A stretch of 64,000 nt of DNA from Diplonema papillatum (GCA_030068145.1 JAPJBO010000329.1:62001-126000); one strand, 5' to 3'; counted from the first letter of the stretch, positions 49,172 to 59,027 are shown. Notes: generated by a model not told the origin, from the letters alone. Numbers and translations: made by a program.

Positions 49172-50056
49172 TCATACCGGGACAACTTTCCGCCATCGGA
49201 AGGAAGGAGCGTTGCACTGGCCGTGCACGTTGTTGCCCCAGCAGACGGTCGACCCGTCGTTGAGCAGTGCGATCGAGTGGTAGCCGCCCGCGTCGATGTC
49301 GACGGCGAATTTGTTCCCGAGTGACGGCGGCTGCGCCGCGCCCTCCCTATTCTGCCCCCAGCCGACCACAGTCCCGTCCTTCAGCAGGGCCAGCGAGTGG
49401 TGCCCGCCTGCAGCGAGCTTCACCACGTTGCGGCCCATGGCCCGGAACGACGGAGGCAGCGCCTGGCCGAAGACATTGTCCCCCCACCCGACGACGCCGC
49501 CGTCCGACAGAAGCGCGAGCGAGTGCGCACCGCCGGCAGCCAGGGCCACGGTTTGCCGGCTCCCGAAGGACGGCGGCCGCCCCGGGCCTACCCTAGGGTT
49601 GCCCCCCCAGCCCTTCACGGTCTCGTCTTCGAGCAGCGCGAGGGAGTGGTAGCACCCGGCTGATATCTGGACCGCTCTCTTTCCCCTGAAGTCTGGCACG
49701 GAGATCTGCTCCTGGTCGTTGCAACCCCAGGCTTTGACGCTGCCGTCGGCCAGCAGCGCCATCGAGTGCCGCCCGCCGGCTGCGATCGCGACGACCGCCG
49801 CCGTCGGCGGGATGATGCCCGGCTCGGGCGTCGTCTGCCCGTCGAAGTTGTAGCCCCAGCCGACCACGGAGCCGTCGTTGAGGAGCGCGAGGCTGTGGAA
49901 GTAGCCGGCCGCCACGGCTACCGCCCTCCGGCCGTTGAACAGCGGCAGCCCCGGCGTCTGCAGCGCGGTCTTCCCGTGCTCGCTGTTGCCCCAGCCGATG
50001 ACCGAGCCATCCTCCAGCAGGCACAGGGAGTGCGTCCTCCCCAAAACTGCCATCAA
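49172..50056 (-). CDS. RCC1-repeat seven-blade propeller protein, copy B
   Basis: A 294-codon frame, paralogue of 26887-27786. I count about 26 differences in about 293 aligned residues (roughly 91% identity) and no indels. All seven HS[LMI]xLL blades are intact. Differences fall mostly on blade edges (for example SVPKFGGKQAT versus SVPDFRGKRAV). A TGA replaces the TGG of copy A after KVVPV, shortening the C-terminus by six residues. A C22 tract lies directly upstream of the start (50056-50080), as in copy A, and a GGTAAAGAG donor-like site lies beyond it, so the upstream tract may be intronic. Conserved frame over the whole length suggests that both copies are, or recently were, under selection. 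Confidence 0.8.
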   Translation of the reverse strand: MMAVLGRTHSLCLLEDGSVIGWGNSEHGKTALQTPGLPLFNGRRAVAVAAGYFHSLALLNDGSVVGWGYNFDGQTTPEPGIIPPTAAVVAIAAGGRHSMALLADGSVKAWGCNDQEQISVPDFRGKRAVQISAGCYHSLALLEDETVKGWGGNPRVGPGRPPSFGSRQTVALAAGGAHSLALLSDGGVVGWGDNVFGQALPPSFRAMGRNVVKLAAGGHHSLALLKDGTVVGWGQNREGAAQPPSLGNKFAVDIDAGGYHSIALLNDGSTVCWGNNVHGQCNAPSFRWRKVVPV

Positions 50057-50335
50057 CCCCCCCCCCCCCCCCCCCCCCCTACCAGTTCCCCCCTCTCTCT
50101 TTACCTCGCCTAGCAGAGTTAGTTGAACGGGGATTGCAAGAACGTGCTTGGAATGGGTATGTGCTCAACACCGCACTGGTCCCGTCTGCGCCGTGTTTCG
50201 GTCCTTTAAGCCACGGACACATCATCAGCGCGGAACCTGAGTGTCTGCAGACAGGACTGCGGTGTGAGTCTGGTTTGTCAGGCGGCTGTTCGTATATCGT
50301 CACAGCCAGGACCACCCGTGCTACTAGAGCACAGA
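50057..50335 (+). repeat. C22 tract and F6 copy (50127-50335)
   Basis: F6 begins at GATTGCAAGAACGTGCTTGG and ends near ACCACCCGTGCTACTAGAGC. The phrase GCAGAGTTAGTTGAACGGGG brackets it at 50111 and 50346. Confidence 0.75.
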
Positions 50336-51849
50336 CCACGCCTCGCAGAGTTAGTTGAACGGGGGGGGGGGGAAATGTTAGTTTAATGTTCAGGCAGAGC
50401 ACTGCCTCTCATGCATGGTTGATGCTAGCATCAAGTCTTCTTCGAGGAAGATGTTGTCTAGAAAAGGGACGCAAAGATAGAAAAAGGGGGGGTGTGTCTT
50501 CCATGAACAGTTGCAACCGACAAGGGTTGCACCACGACGAAAGCGCGGCAAAAGTGACCCTTCTGGAATCACGTAGTGGAAGCTGGCATAGTGTGGTACT
50601 CATTGCATGCAAATGACTCCGGGCGGGAGGCCACAATGACACCCACTCGTAGGCCGCCTCCGCGGCGACGAAACAGACGCGTTCCATCTGCTGTGACGTA
50701 GACACGGAGTGTGCATAGTGCGTTGCTCAGGGTAGTCGAAGGCCTGACAATCACACTAATGCAACAAATTTACAACGACTCCGGGCAGGGGGAACCTGCG
50801 GCGGTGAAGTAACGAAGCTCATCCGTGTCCGATGAAACCCCGTGTCAATACCACCCAACGACTGCGACGCGCGTGCGAAATGTCGGGCGCTAGCGTCTGT
50901 CAAGAGCATGCGTGACTCAGCCGTGTATTAAAGGTGAGATGAGAGGCATCGGCTCACTCTGTCAAAGGACCATACCACTAACGCAACAAGAAGACGCTTT
51001 GTGATCCTCCCCGTCGACCCGATGACCATGACCACCCCAGCAAAAATCACAAAGAAATCGTTCTAAATCACAAGAAATCAACAAAGATCGTCTTCTTGTT
51101 GCGTTAGTGGGGGAGTCATTTGCATGCAAATGAGTACCACACTATACAAAGATCACACGGAATCACAACAGATCACATGACAGCCCATGATAATTTGTGA
51201 TCCTCCCCGTCGACCCGATGACCATGACCACCCCAGAAATAACGCTTTTGTCGAGTAGGGCGCTGGGGGAGACACACTTGTGTCGGTCCTGTGATGTGCA
51301 CGGGGCCACCCCTTCTCTTTGCGGTTTTGCAGCACAGCGGGCTGCGGGTACGGTCTGCAGCACCCCCCTTCTGGCATTCTACCGCATCCTACCGTATTAA
51401 GTATCCGAAGACGGGTGCCGATGGTTCGATACTACACCTTCATCAGCCTTCGCTCGGCATTTTGGGCCAAGCGTTTCGTCCTTCGTGTGGAAAGCGCAGT
51501 GGGCAAAATAGAACGTAGCATGTTTTCTGCACGATAGCGTCGGAATGAGTAGCTGCAAATACAGCTTTGAGGCATGAGACATTTTCCAACGGGAAAGAGA
51601 AGCCGGGACTATCGCTGGCGTTGGCCATTGTCTCGCCGGTAGGAAAGGAGCAAGGAAGCGCTGCCCCCGTTAGCCCAGCTGAAGAAACACGGGTTCGTGC
51701 CTCTCGTTCTGGGATCGAAGACCTGTAAGCCCGCAAGTTTGAAGGAGTTCGTCGCGCGTCTTTCTTTTAATAGTACATCTGTACTGACGGGAACATTTCC
51801 GGAACAACGGTTGAAACCTCAAAGGATGCTGTAGCACACTCGAAACCCA
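50336..51849. other. No gene recognised; F8 pieces and a 51-bp direct repeat
   Basis: F8 pieces (inverted) are at 50490-50625 and 50935-51000, and a plus piece is at 51090-51145. A near-exact 51-bp direct repeat starts TTTGTGATCCTCCCCGTCG at 50998 and 51195. The region 51537-51625 is the G-run-free relative of 29190-29290. Confidence 0.55.
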
Positions 51850-51990
51850 GGTAAATCTGGGTTTAGTGGCGGGCGTAAGCGTTCAACAAAATGACCCACT
51901 TTGTAGTTGTATTGGTTTCTCCCCCTCTAGCCTCCTTCGAAGTAAGCACAAGGCAGCCCTCGAGTATTTCCTTGAGCGGGACAAACACTT
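51850..51990 (-). repeat. F4, inverted copy
   Basis: It reads GGTAAATCTGGGTTTAGTGG to GCCCTCGAGTATTTCC in reverse, with the middle shortened. Confidence 0.75.
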
Positions 51991-52167
51991 GTCGCAAACG
52001 AATCCCCGTGTGCGGGAGGCTTGAGGGGGCAGAAACGATGCAACGACAATCCGGGTTTCGGTGTTCTTGTTGTTGTTGAACGCTTCCAGATTGTTATCTC
52101 GATAGGGGGTTACAGCGCTGGAATTCACGACTGGCGGCCTCGCGCACATTTTCCTACACAAGCGGGT

Positions 52168-52340
52168 GCTCGTTCAAAACCGTACACCGCGAGAGAAGGA
52201 GAAAGTAGAAAGGAAGGCTAGAGTTTTCGCCGAGCCCAAATCCGGGACGTGGTTTCAGGAGGCAAATTGGCAAATGATCATGGTCAGAAGCTTCTACTTG
52301 GGCGGTTCAGTTTCCTCACACACTGCATGTGGCTAAAAAA
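52168..52340 (+). repeat. Dispersed repeat F2
   Basis: From AACCGTACACCGCGAGAG to TTGGGCGGTTCAGTTTCC, then ACTGCATGTGGCTAAAAAA. Confidence 0.8.
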
Positions 52341-52419
52341 GAGAAAATGGGCTGCGCGACGACGAGAAGCCTGCTTTTCCGCGCTCTGCGCTGCTACTCC
52401 TCGGAATGAGCCGCGTTGC

Positions 52420-53230
52420 TCAAGTGTTTCCATGTCCAGACCTTGACACTGTCTGAGGTTTCGCACAACTGTGAAGAACTGTTAGGTCTGCGTGGCAGTG
52501 AAAGTCGGAATTTGACACTACTGACGTAGTGAAGACAGTCCCGCTGGGCGTCTCCGGGTTGCACGCGGCTTTGAAGCTGAAGCAACTGCCGCCGAAGGCG
52601 GTCGGAGGGAAGGAGAACGTGCCCGGTTGGAGCGCGGGGGTGCCGAGGGGACATGCGGTTGAGCTGAGGGCTGCTTCGGCGTGAGTGCCGTCGCCGCGGC
52701 CTCGACAAGCAGTGCGTTCGCACATCAGTGCCGACATGGGCTGGGGTCCTACGCCTGCAGCGGGTGGCATGAGTACACTGCAAATCGTGTGCAGCAGACC
52801 TTGACACTGCCTGAGGCTTCGCACAACTGTGAAGAACTGTTAGGTCTGGTTGGCAGTGAAAGTCGGAACTTGACTACTGACGTAGTGAAGACAGTGAGTG
52901 CCGTCGCCGCGGCCTCGACAAGCAGTGCGTTCGCACGTCAGTGCCGACATGGGCTGGGGTCCTACGACTGCAGCGGGTGGCATGAGTACACTGCAAATCG
53001 TGTGCGGCAGACCTTGACACTGTCTGAGGCTTCGCACAACTGTGAAGAACTGTTAGGTCTGGTTGGCAGTGAAAGTCGGAACTTGACACTACTGACGCAG
53101 TGAAGACAGTGAGTGCCGTCGCCGCGGCCTCGAGAAGCAGTGCGTTCGCACATCAGTGCCGACTTGGGCTGGGGTCCTACGCCTGCAGCGGGTGGCATGA
53201 GTGCAAATCGTGTGCGGCAGACCTTGACAC
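52420..53230 (+). repeat. ~213-bp tandem repeats with recurring GTGAGT donors
   Basis: CCTTGACACTGTCTGAGG, GGCAGTGAAAGTCGGAA and GTGAGTGCCGTCGCCGCGG recur; the GTGAGT sites are at 52681, 52894 and 53109 (213 and 215 bp apart). The first interval is 71 codons in frame (SHNCEELLGLVGSESRNL in each unit); the second shifts frame. Each unit can be read as an exon of ~133 nt plus an intron of ~80 nt from GTGAGT to CCTGCAG. The first unit also contains a unique segment (TVPLGVSGLHAALKLKQLPP). Confidence 0.7.
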
Positions 53231-53541
53231 AATTAATGGCGGTGAGTTCAATGCGACGCCGTGCACAGGAAATTGCGAGTGCTGTCAGCTGAGGCCCCTG
53301 GGCGCGCTTCGCCGCAGGGTCAAAGACAAAGACGACGCGTTTTGTATCGTGGGAAACAATGAATGGAGGGCAGAGTGTATCGCGCACTGAGAACGAGCGG
53401 TGCTTGCCGCGTTTCAGCGCTTTTTCTGGAAGACGGCGATCGCCCAGGCTGGTGAGCTCCAGCCCGTTTGCAGACGCGAAGTCGCACCTGGAGACACGGA
53501 AGATGCAGGACTTCCAGGTCACCTGTGGACCGCTGCGGTGA
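53231..53541 (+). CDS. Exon candidates downstream of the 213-bp repeats
   Basis: The frame first reads GGEFNATPCTGNCECCQLRP and later KDDAFCIVGNNEWRAECIAH with five to six cysteines, ending at 53388. In another frame ADAKSHLETRKMQDFQVTCG ends at a strong donor (CTGCG then GTGAGT, 53541), preceded by an acceptor-like CCGTTTGCAG at 53470. Together with the GTGAGT sites upstream this suggests a spliced plus-strand gene, but I cannot fix the exons and do not recognise the protein. Confidence 0.35.
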
Positions 53542-53903
53542 GTTCACCTTTCTCATGCGTGTCGCACCGCTGGAAGGCCACTACCTGCTGCGCCATGTCG
53601 GTGACCGCGATCAGGTTCAACGCCGCTTGCAGGTAGCACGAATTCGTGGTCGTGAGGCCCATGTTCGACCCTTTTCGGCCCGGTGAGCGGTCGTGACATT
53701 CGACCTTCCACCGTTGGCTAGGATATCGACAGACTCAGGTGCCGCGACTGGAGCCTTGTCGGTGGGGCTTGCGCTACCCGTAGGTCCCCGTGTCTCATTC
53801 ACGTCTTCTCCCCCCGCTGCCATGGCTGGTTTTTTGGTAGCGCTTGGGGGCACAAGCAGACGGAACTGCGGGGATTACCGAACCAAATCTAGTTCTCTGG
53901 CTA
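53542..53903. other. Ambiguous region, both strands partly open
   Basis: On the minus strand MAAGGEDVNETRGPTGSASP from 53823 could be a protein start. On the plus strand an acceptor-like CGCTTGCAG lies at 53631. I cannot decide between them. Confidence 0.3.
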
Positions 53904-54670
53904 CAAGACCGCGGCGGCGTCATGCATTTCACCTCGCAGATATATTGAGAGGCTTTCTCCTAATGCAGGAGGAAGGCGGCCGATAGAGAATCTTCGCAGG
54001 AACAGGCGCAGACACGAATCGTGAACGCTGAGCGAGAAACGTAGATTTCCTTCAGCAGCTCAAGGAAGGTGCCTCTGTTTTCTCCCAAGACCGCGGCGGT
54101 GTCATGCGTTTCACCTCTCAGATATATCGAAAGGCGTTCTCCTGATGCAGGAGGAAGGCGGCCGATAGAGAATCTTCGCAGGAACAGGCGCAGACACGAA
54201 TCGTGAGCGCTGAGCGAGAAACGTAGATTTCCTTCAGCAGCTCAAGGAAGGTGCCTCCGTTTTCTCCCAAGACCGCGGCGGTGATGCATTTCACCTCTCA
54301 GATATATCGAAAGGCGTTCTCCTGATGCAGGAGGAAGGCGGCCGATAGAGAATCTTCGCAGGAACAGGCGCAGACACGAATCGTGAGCGCTGAGCGAGAA
54401 ACGTAGATTTCCTTCAGCAGCTCAAGGAAGGTGCCTCCGTTTTCTCCCAAGACCGCGGCGGTGTCATGCATTTCACCTCTCAGATATATCGAAAGGCGTT
54501 CTCCTGATGCAGGAGGAAGGCGGCCGATAGAGAATCTTCGCAGGAACAGGCGCAGACACGAATCGTGAACGCTGAGCGAGAAACGTAGATTTCCTTCAGC
54601 AGCTCAAGGAAGGTGCCTCCGTTTTCTCCCAAAACCGCGGCGGTATCATGCATTTCGCCTCACAGATACC
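53904..54670. repeat. 182-bp tandem repeat, four units and a partial fifth
   Basis: CAAGACCGCGGCGG starts units at 53904, 54086, 54268, 54448 and, as CAAAACCGCGG, 54630. Each unit has the hairpin CTCCTGATGCAGGAG and GGAACAGGCGCAGACACGAA. Identity between units is very high. It encodes no protein. Confidence 0.92.
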
Positions 54671-55146
54671 CGCGTAGAGAGGTGGTTCAAGCTGCAAGGC
54701 AGCGCGGTGCTCATCCTTGAGGCTTGAGAACACTTAACCCGCAAACCCGAAAAAGGCGTTGCGACCCCATTTGGATGGCCAGGGTCGCGTTTTCTTCCCC
54801 CCACACCTACACGTAAAAGGAGTGTAGAAACGGAGGTTTGCCTACAGAGGCTTTGAAGAAAAAGACAAGCCGGTGCTTTCTACCGAGTCGCAGTCACAAG
54901 CGGGGCGGGAACTCTGTGTGTTTTACAACCGAATGCTCAGACACGGTCGAATGGGTTTACCCACGGAAAGGACCCCAACCCACCTTGACTGTCGACCGCA
55001 GACACAAAACACGAATCCTCAAAACTCGAAACAGCCTAAAAAGGAACACGGAACTTCGTACAGAAATGCGCGTGGGGGGCCCAAGACTAAATTCATGGCG
55101 AAGTCGTTCCTGGTGTCGGTCTCAGTAGGACCAAACTTGGCTAGCC
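54671..55146. other. No gene recognised; F1 inverted at 55030-55146
   Basis: The F1 end is recognised by CGTGGGGGGCCCAAGAC and TTGGCTAGCCCTAGC. The remainder is unassigned. Confidence 0.4.
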
Positions 55147-55365
55147 CTAGCTAAGGTGGCCTGTGCTCCGGTAGCACAGGTGGTCCTGGCTGTGACGAGC
55201 TACGAACAGCCGACAAACCAGACGCACACCGTCTTGTCTGCAGACACTCAGGTCTTGTCTGCAGACACTCAGGTCTCCGACGTTCCGCTTCCGCGCGGCC
55301 TGCTGCAACGACCAGGACACGAACCAGTCGCCGCGGCCGGGGTTGAACTTGCGGAAGGTGTCCAA
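55147..55365 (-). pseudogene. Endonuclease 3' fragment 1, joined to F6
   Basis: DTFRKFNPGRGDWFVSWSLQ then QAARKRNVG matches residues 250-278 of the intact gene, then runs into an F6 copy (55156-55285) in which ACACTCAGGTCTTGTCTGCAG is doubled. Confidence 0.75.
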
Positions 55366-55539
55366 GAACCCTGGCTCAGCAACGAGTCGAATGAACTACA
55401 CAGCACAGCCGCCTGACGAATCAGACTCACCGCTGTCCTGTCTGCAGACACTCCGGTTCTGCACTGATGATAGCAAGTGTCCACGGCAGATAGAACCAGT
55501 GTGGTGTTGAGCACACATGTTCGTTCCAAGCTTTCAGAT

Positions 55540-56124
55540 GTCCTTGTGGAGAAACGTGCAAGCTATAGGGCAGTGGTCGCTGCCGTGGTAGGCGTTGAGG
55601 ATGCTCGAATGGACAAGCTTCGTTGATAGTTCCCGTGTGGCCAGGATGTAGTCTGTCCTCGTGCCGACTTTCCGCTCCCGCGCGGCCTGCTGCGACGACC
55701 AGGACGTGAACCAATCGCCGCGGGGTTGAGCTTGCGGAAGGTGTCCAAGAACCCCTGGCCCAGCAACGCGTCGAACGCCACCCGCTCCTCCTGCGTGAAG
55801 TTCGGCCGGCCCGCCATCGAGCTGGGGTTCGCGATGTCAATGGGCTGGTGCGCCACCTGAAAGTCTCCGGCTAGGCAGATCGAGCGGTTGCCGAGGATGT
55901 GCCGCCGGCGCCGCAGGTATGCTCTCAGCGCAGGTTCAGCTTCCCACGTGTCGACGCGGGATTCGAGGCGGGTGAGTAACTTTCCGACGGAGGGGGAGAA
56001 CACGTTGACGATGATGACCTTCGGCGTCACAACAGTCAGCAGCCTGCCTTCGCTCGAGAACTCAGCCGCCGATGGGAGTCCGGGGATGACGGCGTCGACG
56101 GGCAGGTCACGCTTCACGAAGCAA
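55540..56124 (-). pseudogene. Endonuclease fragment 2 (residues ~127-320, frameshifted)
   Basis: It matches the intact gene from CFVKRDLPVDAVIPGLPSAA through AGDFQVAHQPIDIANP and QGFLDTFRKLNP. There a 4-nt deletion (the CCGG of CGCGGCCGGGG) shifts the frame before the SDHCP motif. The catalytic Asn position is Gln here too. F6 material (56127-56220) replaces everything upstream of CFVKR. Confidence 0.85.
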
Positions 56125-56224
56125 GGGTCGCACCGGCCAGACTCACACCGCACTGTCTGCCGACACTTCGATTCTGACCAGTGCGGTGGACACACCCATT
56201 CCAAGCACGTTTTTCGCAATCCTT

Positions 56225-56443
56225 TCAGATGTCCTTGTGGAGAAACGTGCAAACTATAGGGCAGTGGTCGCTGCCGTGGTACGCGTTGAGGATGCTCGAG
56301 TGGACAAGCTTCGTTGATAGTACTCGGGTGGCCAGGATGTAGTCTGTCCTGGCGCCGACGTTCCGCTTCCGCGCGGCCTGCTGCGACGACCAGGACACGA
56401 ACCAGTCGCCGCGGCCGGGGTTGAACTTGCGGAAGGTGTCCAA
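56225..56443 (-). pseudogene. Endonuclease 3' fragment 3
   Basis: An in-frame C-terminus from DTFRKFNPGRGDWFVSWSSQ to GSDHCPIVCTFLHKDI and stop, matching the last ~72 residues of the gene. It is followed upstream by F6 (56487-56615). Confidence 0.85.
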
Positions 56444-56610
56444 GAACCCTGGCTCAGCAACGAGTCGAATGAACTACACAGCACAGCCGCCTGACGAACC
56501 AGACTCACACCGCTGTCCTGACTGCAGACACTCCGGTTCTGCACTGATAGCAAGTGTCCACGGCAGATAGAACCAGTGCGGTGTTGAGCACACATGTTCG
56601 TTCCAAGCTT

Positions 56611-56850
56611 TCAGATGTCCTTGTGGAGAAACGTGCAAGCTATAGGGCAGTGGTCGCTGCCGTGGTACGCGTTGAGGATGCTCGAGTGGACTAGCTTTGT
56701 GGACAGTTCCCGAGTGGCCAGGATGTAGTCTGTCCTCGCGCCGACTTTCCGCTCCCGCGCTGTCTGCTGCAACGACCAAGACGTGAACCAGTCGCCGCGG
56801 CCGGGGTTGAACTTGCGGAAAGGTGTCCAAGAACCCTGGCCCAGCAACGA
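56611..56850 (-). pseudogene. Endonuclease 3' fragment 4
   Basis: It reads TPFRKFNPGRGDWFTSWSLQ to GSDHCPIACTFLHKDI and stop, with an extra base near 56820 that breaks the frame on its 5' side. F6 follows at 56868-57003. Confidence 0.85.
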
Positions 56851-57011
56851 GTCGAATGAACTACGAACAGCTGCCTGACGAACCAGACTCAAACCGCTGT
56901 CCTGTCTGCAGACACTCCGGTTCTGCACTGATAGCAAGTGTCCGTGGCAGATAGAACCAATGCGGTGTTGAGCCCACATCCATTCCAAGCACTTTTTGCA
57001 AGGCCCTCCTT

Positions 57012-57974
57012 TCAGATGTCCTTGTGGAGAAACGTGCAAGCTATAGGGCAGTGGTCGCTGCCGTGGTAGGCGTTGAGGATGCTCGAGTGGACTAGCTTTG
57101 TGGACAGTTCCCGGGTGGCCAGGATGTAGTCTGTCCTCGCGCCGACGTTCCGCTCCCGCGCGGCCTGCTGCGACGACCAGGACGTGAACCAATCGCCGCG
57201 GCCGGGGTTGAACTTGCGGAAGGTGTCCAAGAACCCCTGGCCCAGCAACGCGTCGAACGCCACCCGCTCCTCCTGCGTGAAGTTCGACCGGCCCGCCATC
57301 GAGCTGGGGTTCGCGATGTCAATGGGCTGGTGCGCCACCTGAAGGTCTCCGGCCAGGCAGATCGGGCGGTTGCCGAGGATGTGCCGCAGGCGCTGCAGGT
57401 ACGCTCGCAGCGCGGGTTCCCACGTGCCGACGCGGGATTCGAGGCGGGTGAGTGACTTCCCGACGGAGGGGGAGAACACGTTGACGATGATGACCTTCGG
57501 CGTCACGACGGTCAGCAGCCTGCCTTCGCTCGAGAACTCAGCCGCCGACGGGAGTCCGGGGATGACGGCGTCGACAGGCAGGTCACGCTTCACGAAGCAA
57601 GCGACTCCTCCGTAGCTTTTCCGGAGGGTCGAAAAGCTATAGTGCGGTTCATAGTGCTCGAGGAGGAGTGCGGCGAGACCATGCGGCTCCTTCAGCTTCG
57701 TCTCCTGCAGGAGGAGGATCTGCGGCTGCTCTCTCATGATCAGCTGCGGGAGCAGATTGACGTTCTTCTTCATCAGGCGGTCGAGGCCGTTCACGTTCCA
57801 CGACACGACCTTGACGCCGTCCTCGGACGGGATCCCTGGGTACCCTGTGTAAGGCTGGATGTGGCTGAACGGTGCATGCGACACGCCGCCGGTGACGATC
57901 TCTTCAGGCCACCGGATGGGCCGCATTACAACGTTGGGGTCTATCTTCTGCAGAAGCCGCGGTGGCTTCTTCAT
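57012..57974 (-). CDS. AP endonuclease / exonuclease III family protein (APE1-like)
   Basis: A 320-codon complete frame of the Mg-dependent ExoIII/APE1 family, which cuts DNA at abasic sites in base-excision repair. The order of motifs is intact: SWNVNGLD (N60), LLLQETKL (E91), NVFSPSVG, AGDLQVAH (D210, Q212), TDYIL (D282) and GSDHCP (D307, H308). By family alignment Q212 stands where APE1 and ExoIII have the catalytic Asn of GDLN, and F167 where APE1 has Tyr171. Residues 1-50 form an extra N-terminal tail, MKKPPRLLQK onward, which could be a targeting sequence. Length fits APE1 (about 318). The start agrees with two upstream copies of the same 5' end. Activity should be reduced or altered if the family assignment of Q212 holds. 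Confidence 0.88.
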   Translation of the reverse strand: MKKPPRLLQKIDPNVVMRPIRWPEEIVTGGVSHAPFSHIQPYTGYPGIPSEDGVKVVSWNVNGLDRLMKKNVNLLPQLIMREQPQILLLQETKLKEPHGLAALLLEHYEPHYSFSTLRKSYGGVACFVKRDLPVDAVIPGLPSAAEFSSEGRLLTVVTPKVIIVNVFSPSVGKSLTRLESRVGTWEPALRAYLQRLRHILGNRPICLAGDLQVAHQPIDIANPSSMAGRSNFTQEERVAFDALLGQGFLDTFRKFNPGRGDWFTSWSSQQAARERNVGARTDYILATRELSTKLVHSSILNAYHGSDHCPIACTFLHKDI

Positions 57975-58121
57975 TTTAAGGCTTCCTGATGATTTTGCCT
58001 TCCCCTGGGTTGTGCAATTTGAGACTGGGCTAGCAAGTTAGTCATGTAACTCTGTATTACTTTTACTGAGTACTGTCTTTTGTGGATGCGCATCCGTGTA
58101 GCTGGATGACGTTCTTCTTCG

Positions 58122-58325
58122 TCACAGGCAGTCGAGGCCGTTCACGTTCCACGACACGACCTTGACGCCGTCCTCGGACGGGATCCCTGGGTACCCTGTG
58201 TAAGGCTCGATGTGGCTGAACGGTGCATGCGACACGCCGCCGGTGACGATCTCTTCAGGCCACCGGATGGGCCGCATCACAACGTTGGGGTCTATCTTCT
58301 GCAGAAGCCGCGGTGGCTTCTTCAT
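58122..58325 (-). pseudogene. Endonuclease 5' fragment A (residues 1-66)
   Basis: MKKPPRLLQKIDPNVVMRPI to VKVVSWNVNGLDCL, then a stop where the intact gene reads DRLMKKN. One more substitution (HIEPYTG for HIQPYTG) is visible. The 5' flank (TAAGGCTTCCTGATGA) is also duplicated. Confidence 0.88.
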
Positions 58326-58437
58326 TCTAAGGCTTCCTGATGATTTTGCCTTCCCCTGGGTGCAATTTGAGACTGGGTTAGCAAGTTAGTCTCCGTATTA
58401 CTTTTACTGAGTACTGTCTTTTGCGGATGCGCATCCG

Positions 58438-58571
58438 TGTAGCTGGATGACGTTCTTCTTCGTCACAGGCAGTCGAGGCCGTTCACGTTCCACGACACGA
58501 CCTTGACGCCGTCCTCGGACGGGATCCCTGGGTACCCTGTGTACTGCAGAAGCCGCGGTGGCTTCTTCATT
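58438..58571 (-). pseudogene. Endonuclease 5' fragment B (internally deleted)
   Basis: It begins MKKPPRLLQ like the gene, jumps to the YTGYPGIPSEDGVKVVSWNV part (about 30 codons lost) and stops at GLDCL as fragment A does. Confidence 0.8.
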
Positions 58572-58848
58572 GTAAGGCTTCCTGATGACTTGCCTTCCCA
58601 ATCTAAGGTTCCTTCTTCGTGGGATGGCTGCTTCTACATCGGCCATCACGTCTGCTACATTCGCCGCCAATTCTCGCTGCACTCTCTTGAATGACCTGCC
58701 TCTGGTATCGTCATCATTCCGGCTTTCTGTCAACAAGGCACCCAACAATGGCGCGCTTTCGTTCCTCTTTCGTGGGATCTCGTTTCTGCAGCCTCCGTTG
58801 TACAGCCTTCACACTGCATGGTAGGGCAATTCGCAGGATTGCTAGTAC
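58572..58848 (-). other. 5' flank of the endonuclease array; possible leader exon
   Basis: On the minus strand SFKRVQRELAANVADVMADV then EAAIPRRRN (58620-58700) looks protein-like and could be an upstream exon, but no splice evidence ties it to the endonuclease. Confidence 0.25.
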
Positions 58849-59027
58849 TGAGCCGGTCCGTCTCTATCTCTTGAAACTGCATCGAAGTGCCTGCCGCTGT
58901 TTATCACAGTGAATCACGGTTCACCACGGTCTATCAGTCCATCGCTTGTCCCTAGAGCTGCATCAAATTGCCCGGTGCTGTATTCTTTGGCCGATCACGG
59001 TCTATCAAGAGGGGATGGACCGGCTCA
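58849..59027 (+). mobile_element. Miniature element, TGAGCCGGTCC termini (179 bp)
   Basis: The inverted ends are TGAGCCGGTCC and GGACCGGCTCA. The flanks AGTAC and AGCAC (58844-58848, 59028-59032) match at four of five bases. The interior shares GAAGTGCCTGCCGCTG and ATCACGGTCTATC with the copy at 61084. Confidence 0.75.

Noticed and set aside
49267-50113. Plus-strand frames opposite the RCC1 genes (also 26809-27891)
   Set aside because: Shadows of the propeller repeats; Arg/Pro/Ala-rich, with no independent motif.
53904-54670. Box C/D snoRNA array
   Set aside because: A CTGATGC followed ~70 nt later by CTGA with flanking complementary bases is suggestive, but the C box deviates at two positions and no guide can be assessed. 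Left as a tandem repeat.
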